A program made the position numbers and the translations under genes. Positions 50,198-62,349 of a stretch of 64,000 nt of DNA are shown piece after piece. Numbering within the stretch: the stretch's first letter is position 1; each line of letters starts with the position of its first letter. Origin of the DNA: Pseudisothecium myosuroides (Eukaryota > Streptophyta > Bryopsida > Hypnales > Lembophyllaceae); assembly GCA_951799445.1 (NCBI GenBank), contig OX637287.1, positions 50,125,724-50,189,723 of the forward strand, written 5' to 3'. The notes under the pieces were generated by a model, which was not told the DNA's origin, searched no databases, and saw only the letters and a list, made by a program, of their open reading frames with translations.

Positions 50198-51230
50198 GGT
50201 GAACGTCCTGTTCTTCTGCGGACAGCTTCGCAATGAAGTTTAGTTCCACCACTTCGCATTGTGGCCAACGACGGCGTCCGCTGGACGGACACTCTCAAAC
50301 AGTCGGCTCTGAGAAGACCGACTGTTGGACGCACAATGATCACCCACAGTCACAAACACCACCCAGACATAGGACATCACAAAACCTCTCTAATTGCACT
50401 CACCCTGCTGCACAAGTTAATTCAATTAGCGTGAGAGTGTGAGACCCCCTCGTACTAACTTACTTGGATTATCTCGGATGAATGTGATCTAGTTTGAGTG
50501 AACCTTTGGATCAAATTTTGATGAAAATTGGATGATAGAATATATGGAATATATGAAGGATGGATGAAAGTTGGATGCAAGTCACAATATTCAAGATTAC
50601 ATTAACCCTTAAAAAATGTTGCAGCTGTTTTTGTCCGATGAATGGCAAAGAATCCTTCCATGTAAATTTTCATCCTTCGAATTTTGTGTACAAAAAGGAG
50701 GTCTTATATAGTAGTTTGACTTCCAATGAGTGCTTTTGCATTTTTGTAAGCCAACAATTCACACAATAACAAAATCGATAATTTCCACAATTACCAGCCC
50801 ATCCTTTGAAAATTAAAAAGATTCAGTCCACACATATTGAGTTTTTGAAGATACTATGAATCACCAAATGAATGCCCCTCACAGAATTCTCATAATTCTA
50901 GAATTCATTTGAGTTTAAGTTTTTAGTGTGGGGTGCAATAATTGAGAATTAACTTGCTGATAGTGCAATTCTGTAACTTTAAAAAAAAAAATCCTTGGAA
51001 ACTGACATACTTCAGTTCGAAACTCTCTCCCCCATGTAATATTTTGGTTGTAGATTTTAGAAGCAAGGTTTTTACACAAGCCAGTCACACCGTTTTGGCG
51101 AAACCAGCTTTCCAAACCAAGGCGCGTTCTCGTCCTCCCCCCCACCTGTTGAGAAAACCCATAAGCATTGTCGGGTCGCCTTCTCCCGTGTATAAACTGC
51201 GTTACCAGAGGCCTCTCCTTCATCCGAGCA
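50198..51230. other. Upstream region of the UIM/EF-hand gene, with a MITE fragment
   Basis: The first ~250 bases should contain the promoter. About 50597-50770 is a diverged fragment of the MITE at 58589-58946 (shared GTCCGATG, TCCAATGAGTGCTTTT-type blocks) without terminal repeats. Confidence 0.45.
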
Positions 51231-51518
51231 GAGTAGCGTCTGCCTGTCACTCGAGCGGGGGTAGGAAGGTGCGGCAGTGGGGCGCCAGGCCAGGGCCTGC
51301 GGAGACGTGTTGAGGGCTTGCCCGCTCCAAACCCGGAGTCGTCGCGGCGATCCCATCGGAGGACGGGGTTGTCGCGGTGTTAGAACGGAAGGCACCGCGT
51401 CAGGCGGGCAACCGAGCAGCGTTCACTTCCTGCTCTGGGTAGTGGAGGGACCACGAGCCTGAATGTTCTGCGCAGATCACCCTCTCTGGCATGCTCCCAC
51501 TCACCATCTTCCCTTTTG
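51231..51518 (+). repeat. Dispersed GC-rich ~290-bp repeat, copy 2
   Basis: Copy of 23236-23525 in the same orientation, more GC-rich. Many differences are CG here versus TG or CA in copy 1, as expected from decay of methylated CpG. Confidence 0.75.
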
Positions 51519-52270
51519 TTTTGTTTGGCAAAGCTTCTTCGCACATTGAATTTGGTGCCCAAGTCTTCTTTTGCCAAGGACGCCGCCGCACACGCACACT
51601 GATTCAAACATTAGTGAGAATCCCTGTCTGTTGCAGTGCGTCTTGTTGCAACAGACTCACACAGCATCTTGCTTTTGTGTTCTCTGATTTGCCTCTTTCA
51701 GTTGCAGTTGTTCCCTGGTGGGAGGAACACCGTGTGTGGTCTTTGCTTTTGGGTTTCTCACGTATTCCATATTGCAGTTGCAGTTCTGCTTTGATGGATT
51801 TCTGCCTTAATCTTGTTCAAGCTAGAGGTTCCTACTCAACATCCTTCCTTTTGTTGCAACTTCGCACATTTGGTGACAGTTTTGCGAAGTCTCCTTTTGC
51901 CAAGGACGCCGCTAACGCAAACCGTGAGAGTCCCTTTCTGTTGCAGTGCGTCTTCTTGCAAGAGACTCACAGATTCAGCATCTTTCTTTTGTGTTCTCTG
52001 ATTTGCCTCTTTCAGTTGCAGTTCTCCCTTGATGGATTTCTGGCTTAATCGATCTTGTCCAAGCTAGAGGCCTTGTCCCACTTACCATCGTCCCGATTGT
52101 TTTCTCCGATTTCCATATTGCACGTGCAGTTCTTCCATGGTGGATCGCTGTCTGCGTCTTTTTCAAGAGACTCACAGCATGCTCCCACTCACCATCTTCG
52201 AATTCCCTTTCGTTTTCTCAGATTTCGATAGCGCAAGTGCAGTTCTTCCATGGAGGATTACCGTCTGCTT
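51519..52270 (+). repeat. Imperfect tandem ~200-270-bp repeats
   Basis: Recurring blocks GTTGCAGTGCGTCTT, AGAGACTCACAG, TTTGTGTTCTCTGATTTGCC and TTTCAGTTGCAGTT appear at about 51630, 51930 and, more diverged, 52110-52270. CTCCCACTCACCATCTTC, the end of the GC-rich repeat, recurs at about 52183-52200, so the two repeats are connected. Confidence 0.7.
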
Positions 52271-53364
52271 CCTTTTCGAGAGACTCGATACTTGAAATAG
52301 CTTCGTTTTTACGGTTCCTATGCGGTGTATCGGTTCGCGAGGATTCGCGGATCGGATTTTCGGACTCCCCTGACGTTATTTGTAGAGAAAGTTTGGAAGC
52401 TGAATAAACCTCATGGAACCCTAGCGACAACCGCAGTTTCCCGCTGCCGGTGCTTATATCACTTGCGGAGGTAAATCTTGAACGCGGGACGTGGAGTACT
52501 TCGTGGCATGCTCATCATTTCGGTATGTTATATACTGATTAGGCATGGACATGTTTCATTTGTACACATTGGATAATTGCCTTTCATGTTCGTTGCCCGT
52601 CTTATCTTTCAGAACATCAACAACTTGTGTTCTCTTACCAAGTAAGTGTGGTTTCAAATTAAGACGTTCAAGATAAAATATGCTCCGGTCCTGGCTCTAC
52701 TTTCATAGAACCAATCCTAAGGAAGGTGCGTGAGATAAATTTGCCGGCATAGCCATTCACATCGGCAATTGGACACTTCCCGCTTCTCGCCAATCGGTGC
52801 CAATCATAAAATCTCCACCAATTTAATGGACAGCCCAGTACGTTGTTGCCCTATCTTATGTTGTTCTATGAGTGCAATCTTCTTGCGGTTCATCTGACAA
52901 TATATAATAAGAATAAGATGCGATGTGGATTCATTCAATTGTGGTTGTTCAACATGCACTTGTTCATGTTCACAAGTGTAAATCCAGGAGCACTATGACG
53001 GTACTATAAGTGGCTGACAATATAAAAGTGATTGATGTTAGGGGCTTCCATCTCCTCCAAAATTCAACTGACGATGAAAGAGCTTGCTTATCAAAGAACA
53101 AAGATGGTCGGCGATCTCTGAACACATGAAAACCCTGATTCGTCCTTGGATTACCAAATGGACTCCTTGGATTACCAAAGGTCCTAAGAGCTCCTATCAA
53201 GAATGTTATGCAGCTAGCTCCATAAAATTGCAAGATACCTGAACATGGTGAACGCATCAAGACATGAAGTCCACCATGCGTGGAACTATATCAAACGACC
53301 CATCTGAGCCATTTTTCTTCCCTGTACTCTCTAATGTTTCAAAAATATGAGTTTCACAATGCCT
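52271..53364. other. Intergenic, 3' of the pectate lyase gene
   Basis: No gene supported. A short duplication of CTTGGATTACCAAA occurs near 53141-53180. The right end should hold the pectate lyase 3' UTR. Confidence 0.4.
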
Positions 53365-56300
53365 CTAATTTGAGACCACATACTTGCAATGGCACAGAAT
53401 ACCAAGCGTGCTTAAAATGGTGGAGACGAACATGACCAAGAGGGAGACTCTGGAGTTCTGATTCCCACAAGAATACCATCCTGGTGAACCTCCTGATGAT
53501 CCGCTGGAACCACTTGCCCCCCCACCGTAAGAATTGGGCGTTCCCACATCACATGATAAGTATCCCTGCATAAAACACATTTAATGTCAGAGACCTTGTT
53601 GTTGGATACATAAATTTGTCCTTCTTTTAGCATAATAACGTGCAAGATAATGCCAACCAAGCTACCAAGTGGTGAGGTTCGTTCTAACAAACTATTGCAA
53701 AAAAAATTTATTGCTATTGACGGATTGCTGTTACCAGACATAATACCAATGCAAAATGGCATTATAAACGTACTACCAACACCTAATCGTTCCAAATTTT
53801 TACTTGGGTACCTGATTTGTAAAATCCGATTTGGGTATCTCGAAGACAACGTTCTTATCGTCCTATCTTCCAATTTTCAGGAGTTCATTTTAATTATGCT
53901 AAAAGGTCATCTTAGTCAGTTTCACACTTCAAAATCGAACACCACATTTGGACTTTGAGGGTAAGTTTGAGCACTGGTATCTCATTGCAATTGGTGGCGT
54001 ATCTTCTAAACCCATATTCTTTAGCTCGATTAAAAACGTCAGCATTATCAATTCTAATCCTCTAAAGTTGAGACTTTCCTATATTAGTCTCAAAATGCTG
54101 TATCGACATCATGGTATCCTTCTTTTCAGACTTTTTTGACCATTGATGGGGTATGATTGAACAAGATCCCACCATTGAGGTTATATGCGGTAACATGGAA
54201 ATAATAAAGCCTTGTTACGGAGATAACATCCCTCACCCCTGCTGTGAGTTGTCATGGTTATTCTCATAACAACGCTCTACTTGCACGTTTCATGTTCCAC
54301 TTGCAAAGCATGAGTGAGAGGTGAGAGGGTTTAAGAAAATTAGCAGTACCCCAGGTCCACATTGAAACGGGCCAGCGTTAGCAGTGAGGGATTCCACCGC
54401 GGAGGATGGCTTGGCGGAGAAGCTGGTGGCTTTCGCATACAAGGAAGAGTCGACATTGGAGGATCCCGAGTCTGTGAAGAAGGCTCCATTCAAGAACGTG
54501 TCCCCAACTGATCTCCAGTTCCAGTTTTCCCAACCGCCATAATCGTTTCCTCCGTCCGTCACCCGCTTCGTCACCTAAGGTAGAGGAGTCTCAAATGGTT
54601 ACGGACCTAAAGCAATCGTTTACAATTTCAAACAAGGTGGCACTTAATGCAGAAACCTGGGTAACTTGCAACGGCTACTTAGGTCATTATGATAAGCTAG
54701 CATTTCCATAATTTTCTCGTGACTTGTTTAGTATCTCAATTACTGCGTACTATTACAAATTCAACTTATTTGCAGTAATATCTGGTTACAATAATATCTG
54801 ATTACAGTCAATTTCGAGGAGATAACCACGCTTGTGAATGTGCTGACATACTGAAAGGATTAAAGTATCCAAAATAGGTTCCTCCACTTGACGTCCAAAT
54901 GTATTTACTTTCAGGAATGTATATGCAATAGCTGGCAGAAATCATAAGATAACCACACCTGATTGCGATACTTCAAATGCTCAACCTAGTTTCTATAATT
55001 TAATGTTAAGATTTTTAAGTATGAAGGGTGTTTCTTTTCCATCATTGAGTATGAATTTCTGCTCACCTCTTTTGAGTCGCTTGCATCGGGAGCCATAAAG
55101 CGATTGCCTTCACTAAGAATGGTGGGATTTTCACTGCCCCCAATGGCATACATTTTCCACTCCACGTAGTCATTGTTAAAGACGTGGAAGTAACCAAATC
55201 GACACCTGCAACACCGATTATGTGTACAAAATATCAGAGTTAAGTAAATCTCATAGCTTATCATTGAGCTTGTCATTTCAATTCTGAACCAAAATGCTCT
55301 TCCACCAATATACAGAACCAATTCTGAGCCAAATCTTTTGAATCAAAATGAACCAATTCTGAACCAATTCTGAGCCAACTACGGTGATGTAGAACCAATT
55401 CATTTGGATCAGAATTGATTCAGAATTGGTTCAAAATGATTTGACTCAGAATGATGCACATATGCAGGACTGCAGAGCCAAATGTTTTTAACCAAAATGC
55501 TCCTCCACCGTATATAGACTTCAAAATAGGGAGTCGGGTGATACCTCGGCATACGTTGGGTTAGCCCTGTTCCGAAGTGATTATACGCCACTGTGACCTG
55601 CATCACGGAGTCAAAGGTGTCCTCTGGATGCGCGCCAAAGAGCATGACCTGAATCAATGACATATACCAATGATATATAAATTATTATTGATCCTCAGGG
55701 TACAACGATTCTAGTTGTGTTTTTGCATTTTGATATGCTTGACTTTCATTTCTACCTTAATGGGATCATAGCAAGGCTATCTCTGCATTGATGCCGTAAT
55801 GAGCTTGGAAACCAGAGAATGATTCTTTGTTCAAAGCTTCCCACAGTAAGATAAATCTCTAACCCAACGGTAAGCCCTGACTAGCGCAAAAGTACTCCAA
55901 AAGTATTGCAAATTACTAGTGCAAACCCTAAACTCTTATCAACCCTTGCTAAGCATCCTTGGAATTGACATGAAAAGGAAACTCCAGCATCTAGTTTTGT
56001 GAAGTGGAGCTCAATTTGAACAAGTGAGAGCTCAAGCCAATAAGCCATGTCAGAGCATGTCAGAGTTCTAGGTCATTTCATTTGGCTAAAAAAAATTCTT
56101 AGTGGAATTTGTACTCAAAAAAACGCCATGCCACTCTACGACTAAAAATGAACCAGGCTGAAAGCAACAGCATCCTCATGTTGTGATTTTCAATGTTGTT
56201 TCAACAGGGGTTTGCACTACTGTAGTGGAACCAGCATTCAGCTAAACAAAGAATGATATATGACTATTATCGTGCCATGCCACTACGACTAAAAACGAAA

Positions 56301-58062
56301 TCGGTTGAAAACAACAACACCCTCAATGTTGTGATTTTCAAAGTTTTTTCTAACATGGATTTGCACTAGTGGAACAAAAAAGAAGCTACGGAGAAGAATG
56401 GCATATGTCTATTATCAATCATTCAAGGCCCCCCAAAAAGGAACTGCGTGTGGTAGTAGGGTGAGCTCAGGTCCTAACCATGTTGTGGTCGGTGAAGTAG
56501 CAATTCGAAACAGTAATGAACGTCGACGCTTCAATAGCACTAACCAAATTCGTGGTACAATGCGCTAGATACAAATGATCCAACCACACATTCGTAGCGC
56601 CGAAGAGACTGACAGCACTCCCGTCCGACCGCAGCCGATAGCCGAAATGCGACGGCGAGTCTCTCACCATGGCCGGCCCAGTCGGCACCAGATCGAAAAT
56701 CTTCACGCCGTGAATGATCACGTTCGAGACGCCTTGGATCGTGATCCCCGCTCCCCCTGCGATCTGCACGTCGAACCCTCTCCCGTCGATGGTCTTGTAG
56801 CTGTTCATGATCAGCTCCTGCTTGAGCTTGATGCGAGTGTTTTGGGAGAAGATGATCCATAGAGGCTCGCTTTGGATGACGGCCCAGCGTAAGGTGCCGA
56901 ATTTCGGGTTCACGACGTCGTCGTCGCTGTTGTCCGTGACGACGTAGAGCGAGCCTTCTTTGCCTCCGATCGCGTTTCGCCCGAACCCTATTCCACAATC
57001 GGCGAGAGACTGGCGGTGGGTCTCCCAGGCGCTGTCGCATCGCCAGCAATCGTCAATGGAGTTCCCCGTTTGGCACTCGGCCAGTTCTCGACGAACTACC
57101 TTTCCTCTGCACAACGGATTGGCGTTCTCAGCAAAAAAACCAAACAAGCACTAGTTGGAAAAGAGCCATGTGCAATACATTTTTGCAACAGTTTCGGAAT
57201 GAACACAAGGTGATGGAAGTTTGAGATAATCGTTGCAGCAAGCCAAAAAACCATTGTGAAACGCACAGAAGAACATGAGCATTGTGGAGCCAGTGCAATA
57301 TTACTGCTGCAGAATCATTACAGATATCTAGAAGTAAAACATGGCCAAAAGTATTGCAAATGATCGTTCCACTAGTAATGAGCATAGGTTTAGGGTTACA
57401 GTAAATGCCAACAATTTGATGCTGACCAAAAGCAAAAGGGAGTAGCCAAGGCTGCGGAGAATAAATAGATTGATAGAAATGGAGATCAATGTGAAGCTAA
57501 AACTGGCAGGAGATCAGTCTTCTTGCGCAGAATCAGAGTCAAAATCAGGGGAATCGTAAGAGAGCTCATTACTCTTTCCTTAATAGCTTGCAAATTAAGG
57601 CTGGAGCAACTAAAAGAGCAATCGCAAGACTATTAAGGTGCAAGTAAATGACGATGGAATCAACATCCCAATATTGATATATATTTCAACACGATGTTGT
57701 TTCAATACTGGGTTCGCACTAGTGACATCGAGATACCGGTAGCTGGTTGGACTTACGTATCAGCTAAACGTGCGCTGTTATAATCCATGAAAACAGGAGA
57801 GGACATCAATGGCATCACTGAAAATGGGGGACTTGCATTGGGAGAGTGCAGTAGGATACACAGAAAACCTTTGCAGGATACAAAGAAAAGCTATGGCAAT
57901 CAAGGGCAAGTGGAAAAAATACCTTTGAAATTCAGCCGGTCGATCCCGAGCTCCAATCTGGATCATTCCATCAGGGAAAACCTCACCTTGCCCGCTACAT
58001 TGCAGCTGAGGCGGAGCGAGGATCAGCAAAGCAAGCAACACGAACAGGAGCTGCACCTCCAT
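53365..58062 (-). CDS. PMR6-like pectate lyase (PL1) with GPI-type tail, six exons
   Basis: Exons with matching phases: 58062-57923, 57106-56479, 55648-55545, 55205-55067, 54574-54350, 53565-53365; 478 residues. Residues 1-~22 are a signal peptide. The PL1 core follows: [69 protein letters not shown] (D223), then [27 protein letters not shown] (R288, the conserved catalytic-region Arg) and [10 protein letters not shown]. The segment after C230 reads TTNLVSA where plant pectate lyases usually have DGLIDA, removing two acidic residues of the usual calcium site. The last exon is Gly/Ser-rich ([16 protein letters not shown]) followed by a hydrophobic tail [16 protein letters not shown], a GPI-anchor-like ending as in Arabidopsis PMR6. 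Expected at the cell surface acting on, or binding, homogalacturonan. Confidence 0.88.
56126..56420. repeat. Tandem ~148-bp duplication inside a pectate lyase intron
   Basis: Two units (about 56126-56273 and 56274-56420) share CATGCCACT.TACGACTAAAAA-type sequence, GTTGTGATTTTCAA and TTTGCACTA, with moderate divergence. It lies in the second intron. A weaker relative occurs in the first intron near 57680-57720. Confidence 0.65.
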
Positions 58063-58588
58063 TTTGCCGAGTCAACTCAACTCAAAGCTGGCAACGGGGT
58101 CCTGCACAAGCAGCTGGGAAGGCTTGAGCAGGACTCTAACTCTGTGCACATTGTCATAGACTGAGCTAGGATGGCGATGGCGGAAGCTGGAATTAATTAC
58201 TGAACTCCCCTGTGCACAGTCCTTGCTTTGCGAAGCGCCATGGCTGATTATATGCAGCAACTTACCTTCAATGAAAAACTGGGAAATCGATGGAATTGGA
58301 ATGGAATGGACAGACTGACCAGGTATCGATCGATCTTCGACGCATTAATTATTGATCGATCGACGCGAATATTCAAGCACACGTACTGGCCTAGCTCAAC
58401 TGTACCTTCGGTTTCAGTCCTACAAACAAGTCTAAGAACAAGACAAGCTTGAGTACCGCTCGTGTGGTGGCTCTACAGTAGAATTGTGTGAATCTTTGGA
58501 CTCCTTGCAGCAGATTGTCCACAGTAGTGTCGGCCACTTTATTTTGCTTCAATCATCTTCCATGCAACTACTTGGCAGTAATGGCTTA
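58063..58588. promoter_or_regulatory. Pectate lyase upstream region
   Basis: 5' flank of the gene. It includes a pair of inverted CGATCGATC motifs around a TTAATTATT core (about 58325-58363). No clear TATA box was chosen. Confidence 0.3.
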
Positions 58589-58946
58589 AGGTATGTTCAC
58601 ACTTGGTGTTAAAGAGTGTTGTTATTAACCATGTAACGCTGCTACGGACACTAAATGTCCGATGGATGACAGAGAAGGATTCTCTGTATAGGACAAAAAT
58701 GCAATTATTCATTCTCAGAATTTTGTTGTGAAAAGGGAAGATCTAACTTCTAGAATGCTCTGATTTTCAATGAGTGTTTTTCTATTTTTTTAAGTCATTG
58801 ATTCCCACGATTTCAGAGAGGATGATTTCCGCGGAGATCAGTCTATCTTTATAGGGTTAAAGGTGATCAAAAACAAATTCAAACCTACTTTTAAACTAGA
58901 TTCACATTGCAAACATCACCCCCTAACACCAAGAGTGAACATACCA
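58589..58946. mobile_element. PIF/Harbinger-like MITE with TTA flanks
   Basis: Terminal inverted repeats AGGTATGTTCACACTTGGTG (left) and the complement of CACCAAGAGTGAACATACCA (right), flanked by TTA at 58586-58588 and 58947-58949. No coding capacity. Confidence 0.65.
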
Positions 58947-59360
58947 TTAGAGTATCTCTATTGCTCAAGGGAAAGTAGACATAAATGCATTACACCAGAG
59001 TTGACAATAGTTTTTGCAATGTTTTTGCAATGCCCAAAACTTTCATTTGAATAATTTTTCAATGGTTTTATTGGAATACTGCATTTTATGTGCATTGGTA
59101 CTACAATGGTACTACAATGGTACAGCTACAATAGCGTACTTCATGAATTTTACTGGTATCAATTGCTTTGGTTTGTCTTCTATATTTATGCAATAGATGC
59201 ATTGTTTACAGTAACAAATTTGTATTTTCATACCTTTATTTTTATAATGTTTTTGTTTTTATTTTATTATGTTCCTTTTATGGTTTTATGAATTGTTAGT
59301 AACTTTTCTTGTACTTGCACTTCCTTGGTAATTATTTTGCTTTATAAAGTTCATTTGAAA
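58947..59360. other. Intergenic spacer
   Basis: AT-rich with a small GGTACTACAAT duplication near 59096-59120. No gene. Confidence 0.35.
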
Positions 59361-60265
59361 TTAACCTCTAAAGTACCAACGTCCCCTCAAGGGATACTTG
59401 GGATTTTGGGCAGGCTCATGTGACCTCAAATTTTGACTTGATTTTTTGAAACTTTTTTTGAAGATAGGAAATTACATCATCTTTCTGAAAATGTAATTTT
59501 TTTTTCAATTAGTATTTGGGAGCAAAAGTTATGCCATCCGAAGTCTTAAAAGCAGTTCGGCGGGCAGAAAAAAAATGATTTTTAGTTTTAATTTTTTTCC
59601 GAAAGATTATGTTTTTGTCTTCATTTGAAGCTTTGATTCATTTATTTGGACTAATAATGAGAAAGTTATAGACAATCTCATTTTTCGGGCAATCTATGCA
59701 TCTTCAAAAAAACCTTATAGAATTCATTTTTGAATGCAATTTTGAAAAAAATTCAATTTTTTTTGGAAGGGTCAAGTTTGTTTGCAAGAAGAGTCTGACC
59801 ATTGGGATTATGATTTTTCAATTCCATCTTAGAGCTATTTACAATTTAGTGTTTCATTCAATCTCGGACCTACTTCTACTTAACAATTTTTTTGTATGTG
59901 AAAATCAAGATTTGACATTCTGAAATTTTTTCCCCCAATTTTCAACTCAAATGTTCAATATAAAAAAATTTAACTTTATGTTGTGTAGTGCAATAAAAAT
60001 CCACAAATGGCCGTCAAAGTCATCTGTAATTGTAGGCCACAGTTCAAAAAAACTTTTTTTTCCAACTTTGAATGCTAATATCTTCCAATCGGTACAGTCA
60101 AACTTCTTGAAATTTTTACCACATGATCTGAGACAAGTTAAGTACAAGATCCTATGGTTATATTCTTAAAAAAATGTTTTTTTTGGTTTCTTAAATGATT
60201 GCAGCAGAAATGGCAATTTTCAGTGGTTCTAGAGCCAAAAAATGCCTTGGTACTTTAGGGGTTAA
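59361..60265 (+). mobile_element. TTAA-flanked non-autonomous element D
   Basis: Starts TTAACCTCTAAAGTACC (59361) and ends GGTACTTTAGGGGTTAA (60262-60265), 905 bp, with matching inverted termini. The interior is collinear with elements A and C. The best member for defining the family ends. Confidence 0.75.
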
Positions 60266-60799
60266 TGTTTACTTTGCAATTTTTTTGTAAATTTTTTTTG
60301 CAATGACTCTTGTAATCTTCAGAGTATGATACATTCAAAGGACTTCATCTTCTACTACAATCAACTTCAATAAGTTTACACATATGATTGTACTTCAAAA
60401 TTGAAAACTTATACAAATTAGAGATTTCAAATTCCTACAATTCACTCAAAAATCCATCATATTAGAATTTGTAAAGTATTTTGGAAAGATCAATTAGTCT
60501 ATTTTCAAGATATGAAATATTCACATGCTGAAAAGTTTGAAAGAATACAAGCATTTGGCTATTTTTTGCTTCAAGTCTAGCATCTAGTGTTTCTACCTTC
60601 AATACTAATTACAATATTCATGATTCTATAAGACATGGTTGAAAGAGAACTTCAAGCACGTTCATACAAGGTAGAAATACTATAAACAATGCCACATTTA
60701 CAAATGGTTACAATGAATATTCATTTCAAAGCATAAATAACGAGAGCATGTACATTATAACGGTTTAATGACCTAGCAATGTTTATGGTATTCCTACCT
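60266..60799. other. AT-rich spacer, possibly part of the Tc1-like element
   Basis: No gene supported. It may include the 3' flank of the transposase remnant at 60800-61020. Confidence 0.35.
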
Positions 60800-61020
60800 T
60801 ATATCCTTTTGATGCTCTTTGAATTGATTCAATAAGTCCTTCCCTCTTCTTGGGCATAGGCTCATTCTAAAAATGATCTTTCATTATTTTCTACAAATTT
60901 TCTATAAAGTTAAGATTTGGGGAGTTTGCTGGCCATGTTAACTTCTTTTTACCATAAGCTTGTCTCCATTAATTTGGGAGAAGAGCATGGTGAACCGGAG
61001 CACAATCTTCTATAAGAAAT
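60800..61020 (-). pseudogene. Tc1/mariner transposase fragment, DD34E
   Basis: The minus strand reads EDCAPVHHALLPN, a stop, WRQAYGKKKLTWPANSPNLN, then FIENL, a stop and KIMKDHF. This is the end of a Tc1-type DDE domain, with the second Asp (codon 61005-61007) and the Glu of IEN (60900-60902) separated by 34 residues, the Tc1 spacing. Three stop codons show it is dead. The first Asp block and the DNA-binding region were not found. Confidence 0.8.
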
Positions 61021-62349
61021 AGGTCCTTTGAGCAATAGTGGAGAAAACAAAAGTCATTCAGTCGTCCTCACAATAAGCGGAAGGACGCATTAGAGGAGAT
61101 TTGGGCTTCTAAGAGTCCACGAGTTCCCGGACTGTGGGAACTCTGCAGGACTGCTGGGACGCTGCCGCATGGCAGGTCTGACGTGGCCAAGCGACTGCCA
61201 AGTCATTTTTTTTGAATTTTTTTTTTTTTAGTATTCTTTTAACATTTTAATAACTTTTTTTTTAGACAGCAGGGGCTGGTTCCTAGCATTGGGAACAGCC
61301 TTGAAATGGTCTTCCAAAGGCTCAGATCTCTTCTAATGGATGGATTGTTTCAACGAGATTGAATTAGGAGAATTGCCTAAAGCTTAGAGAACCGTATTAC
61401 TTTCATCTCATCCGATGGTCACCCCCGCTTGTGAACCGTAGTCTGACAACGAGTGTTGTTTGAGCTACTAAATCTTTCATGACCTAAACTTACTACAAAC
61501 AATTATGGTCATATTTTTTAAGTTCTTAAGCCTCAAGTATACAGGTAGATGAAAATACCTGAGAAAACATAACTACAACATTGATCTCATATCCAAATTA
61601 AAATGGGTATTCTATATTCAATCGAATGACCTACACTTGTAGTCACAAATAGATGGGAGGGCTTTGTAACACATAATACTATTGTGAATGATGTTAATTG
61701 ACCATTGTGTTACCAAAAGATGTTGGAATGCGACATTGGAGTCCAGTTTCTTTCAAGTGCAACTGCTTATGTCTTTGCTTTCCAAACCACATGCCAATCG
61801 AGACAGAGATCACATCAGTCATTGGTCCTTCACAAACAAGCATAGAGATAGAGGCTATTACTTTAACCAGTGCACTCACAAAACTCACTCAAGACCAGAC
61901 GTGCATCATTCAATGCAGATTGTAGCCTGGAAGATGATTTTGATCAACTGGTTGTGTTTTTGTATTGTATACCACAAAGCGAATACAAACCTTCTCAGGA
62001 ATCCAATGTACACTAATTTTTTTCTATAATTCTCAGAAATTGTATTTAAATAAACAATCCAACAGTAACGTTGTTGCTGCCATGAAGCAACATGAATTCA
62101 AAAAATGGAGACTACATAGAGCCATCTAAGAGCCTACATAGGTAGAGTTTTTGTTCTAGCTCCCCTCTTAGTTCCTCCCACTGATGACACAATGCAAAAC
62201 AAAGTGTCAAGTATGATCATTCTTGCATTAGAGCCTTGACAAAACTTCAATCTCATGACGATATAGCAAGAAATTTTCTAATGAAAGTAGAAAAGATGAT
62301 GGAGGTACCTCACAGAAGGGTCTACTCAAGGAGCAAATACAAGATTACA
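61021..62349. other. Intergenic region
   Basis: A short GC-rich patch (about 61080-61200) is followed by A/T runs. ORFs near 61690-62030 lack domains. Confidence 0.35.

Noticed and set aside
51491..52048. Plus-strand Cys/Phe-rich ORF of 185 codons
   Set aside because: Made of the imperfect tandem repeats; its apparent length comes from repeated sequence, not a conserved protein.
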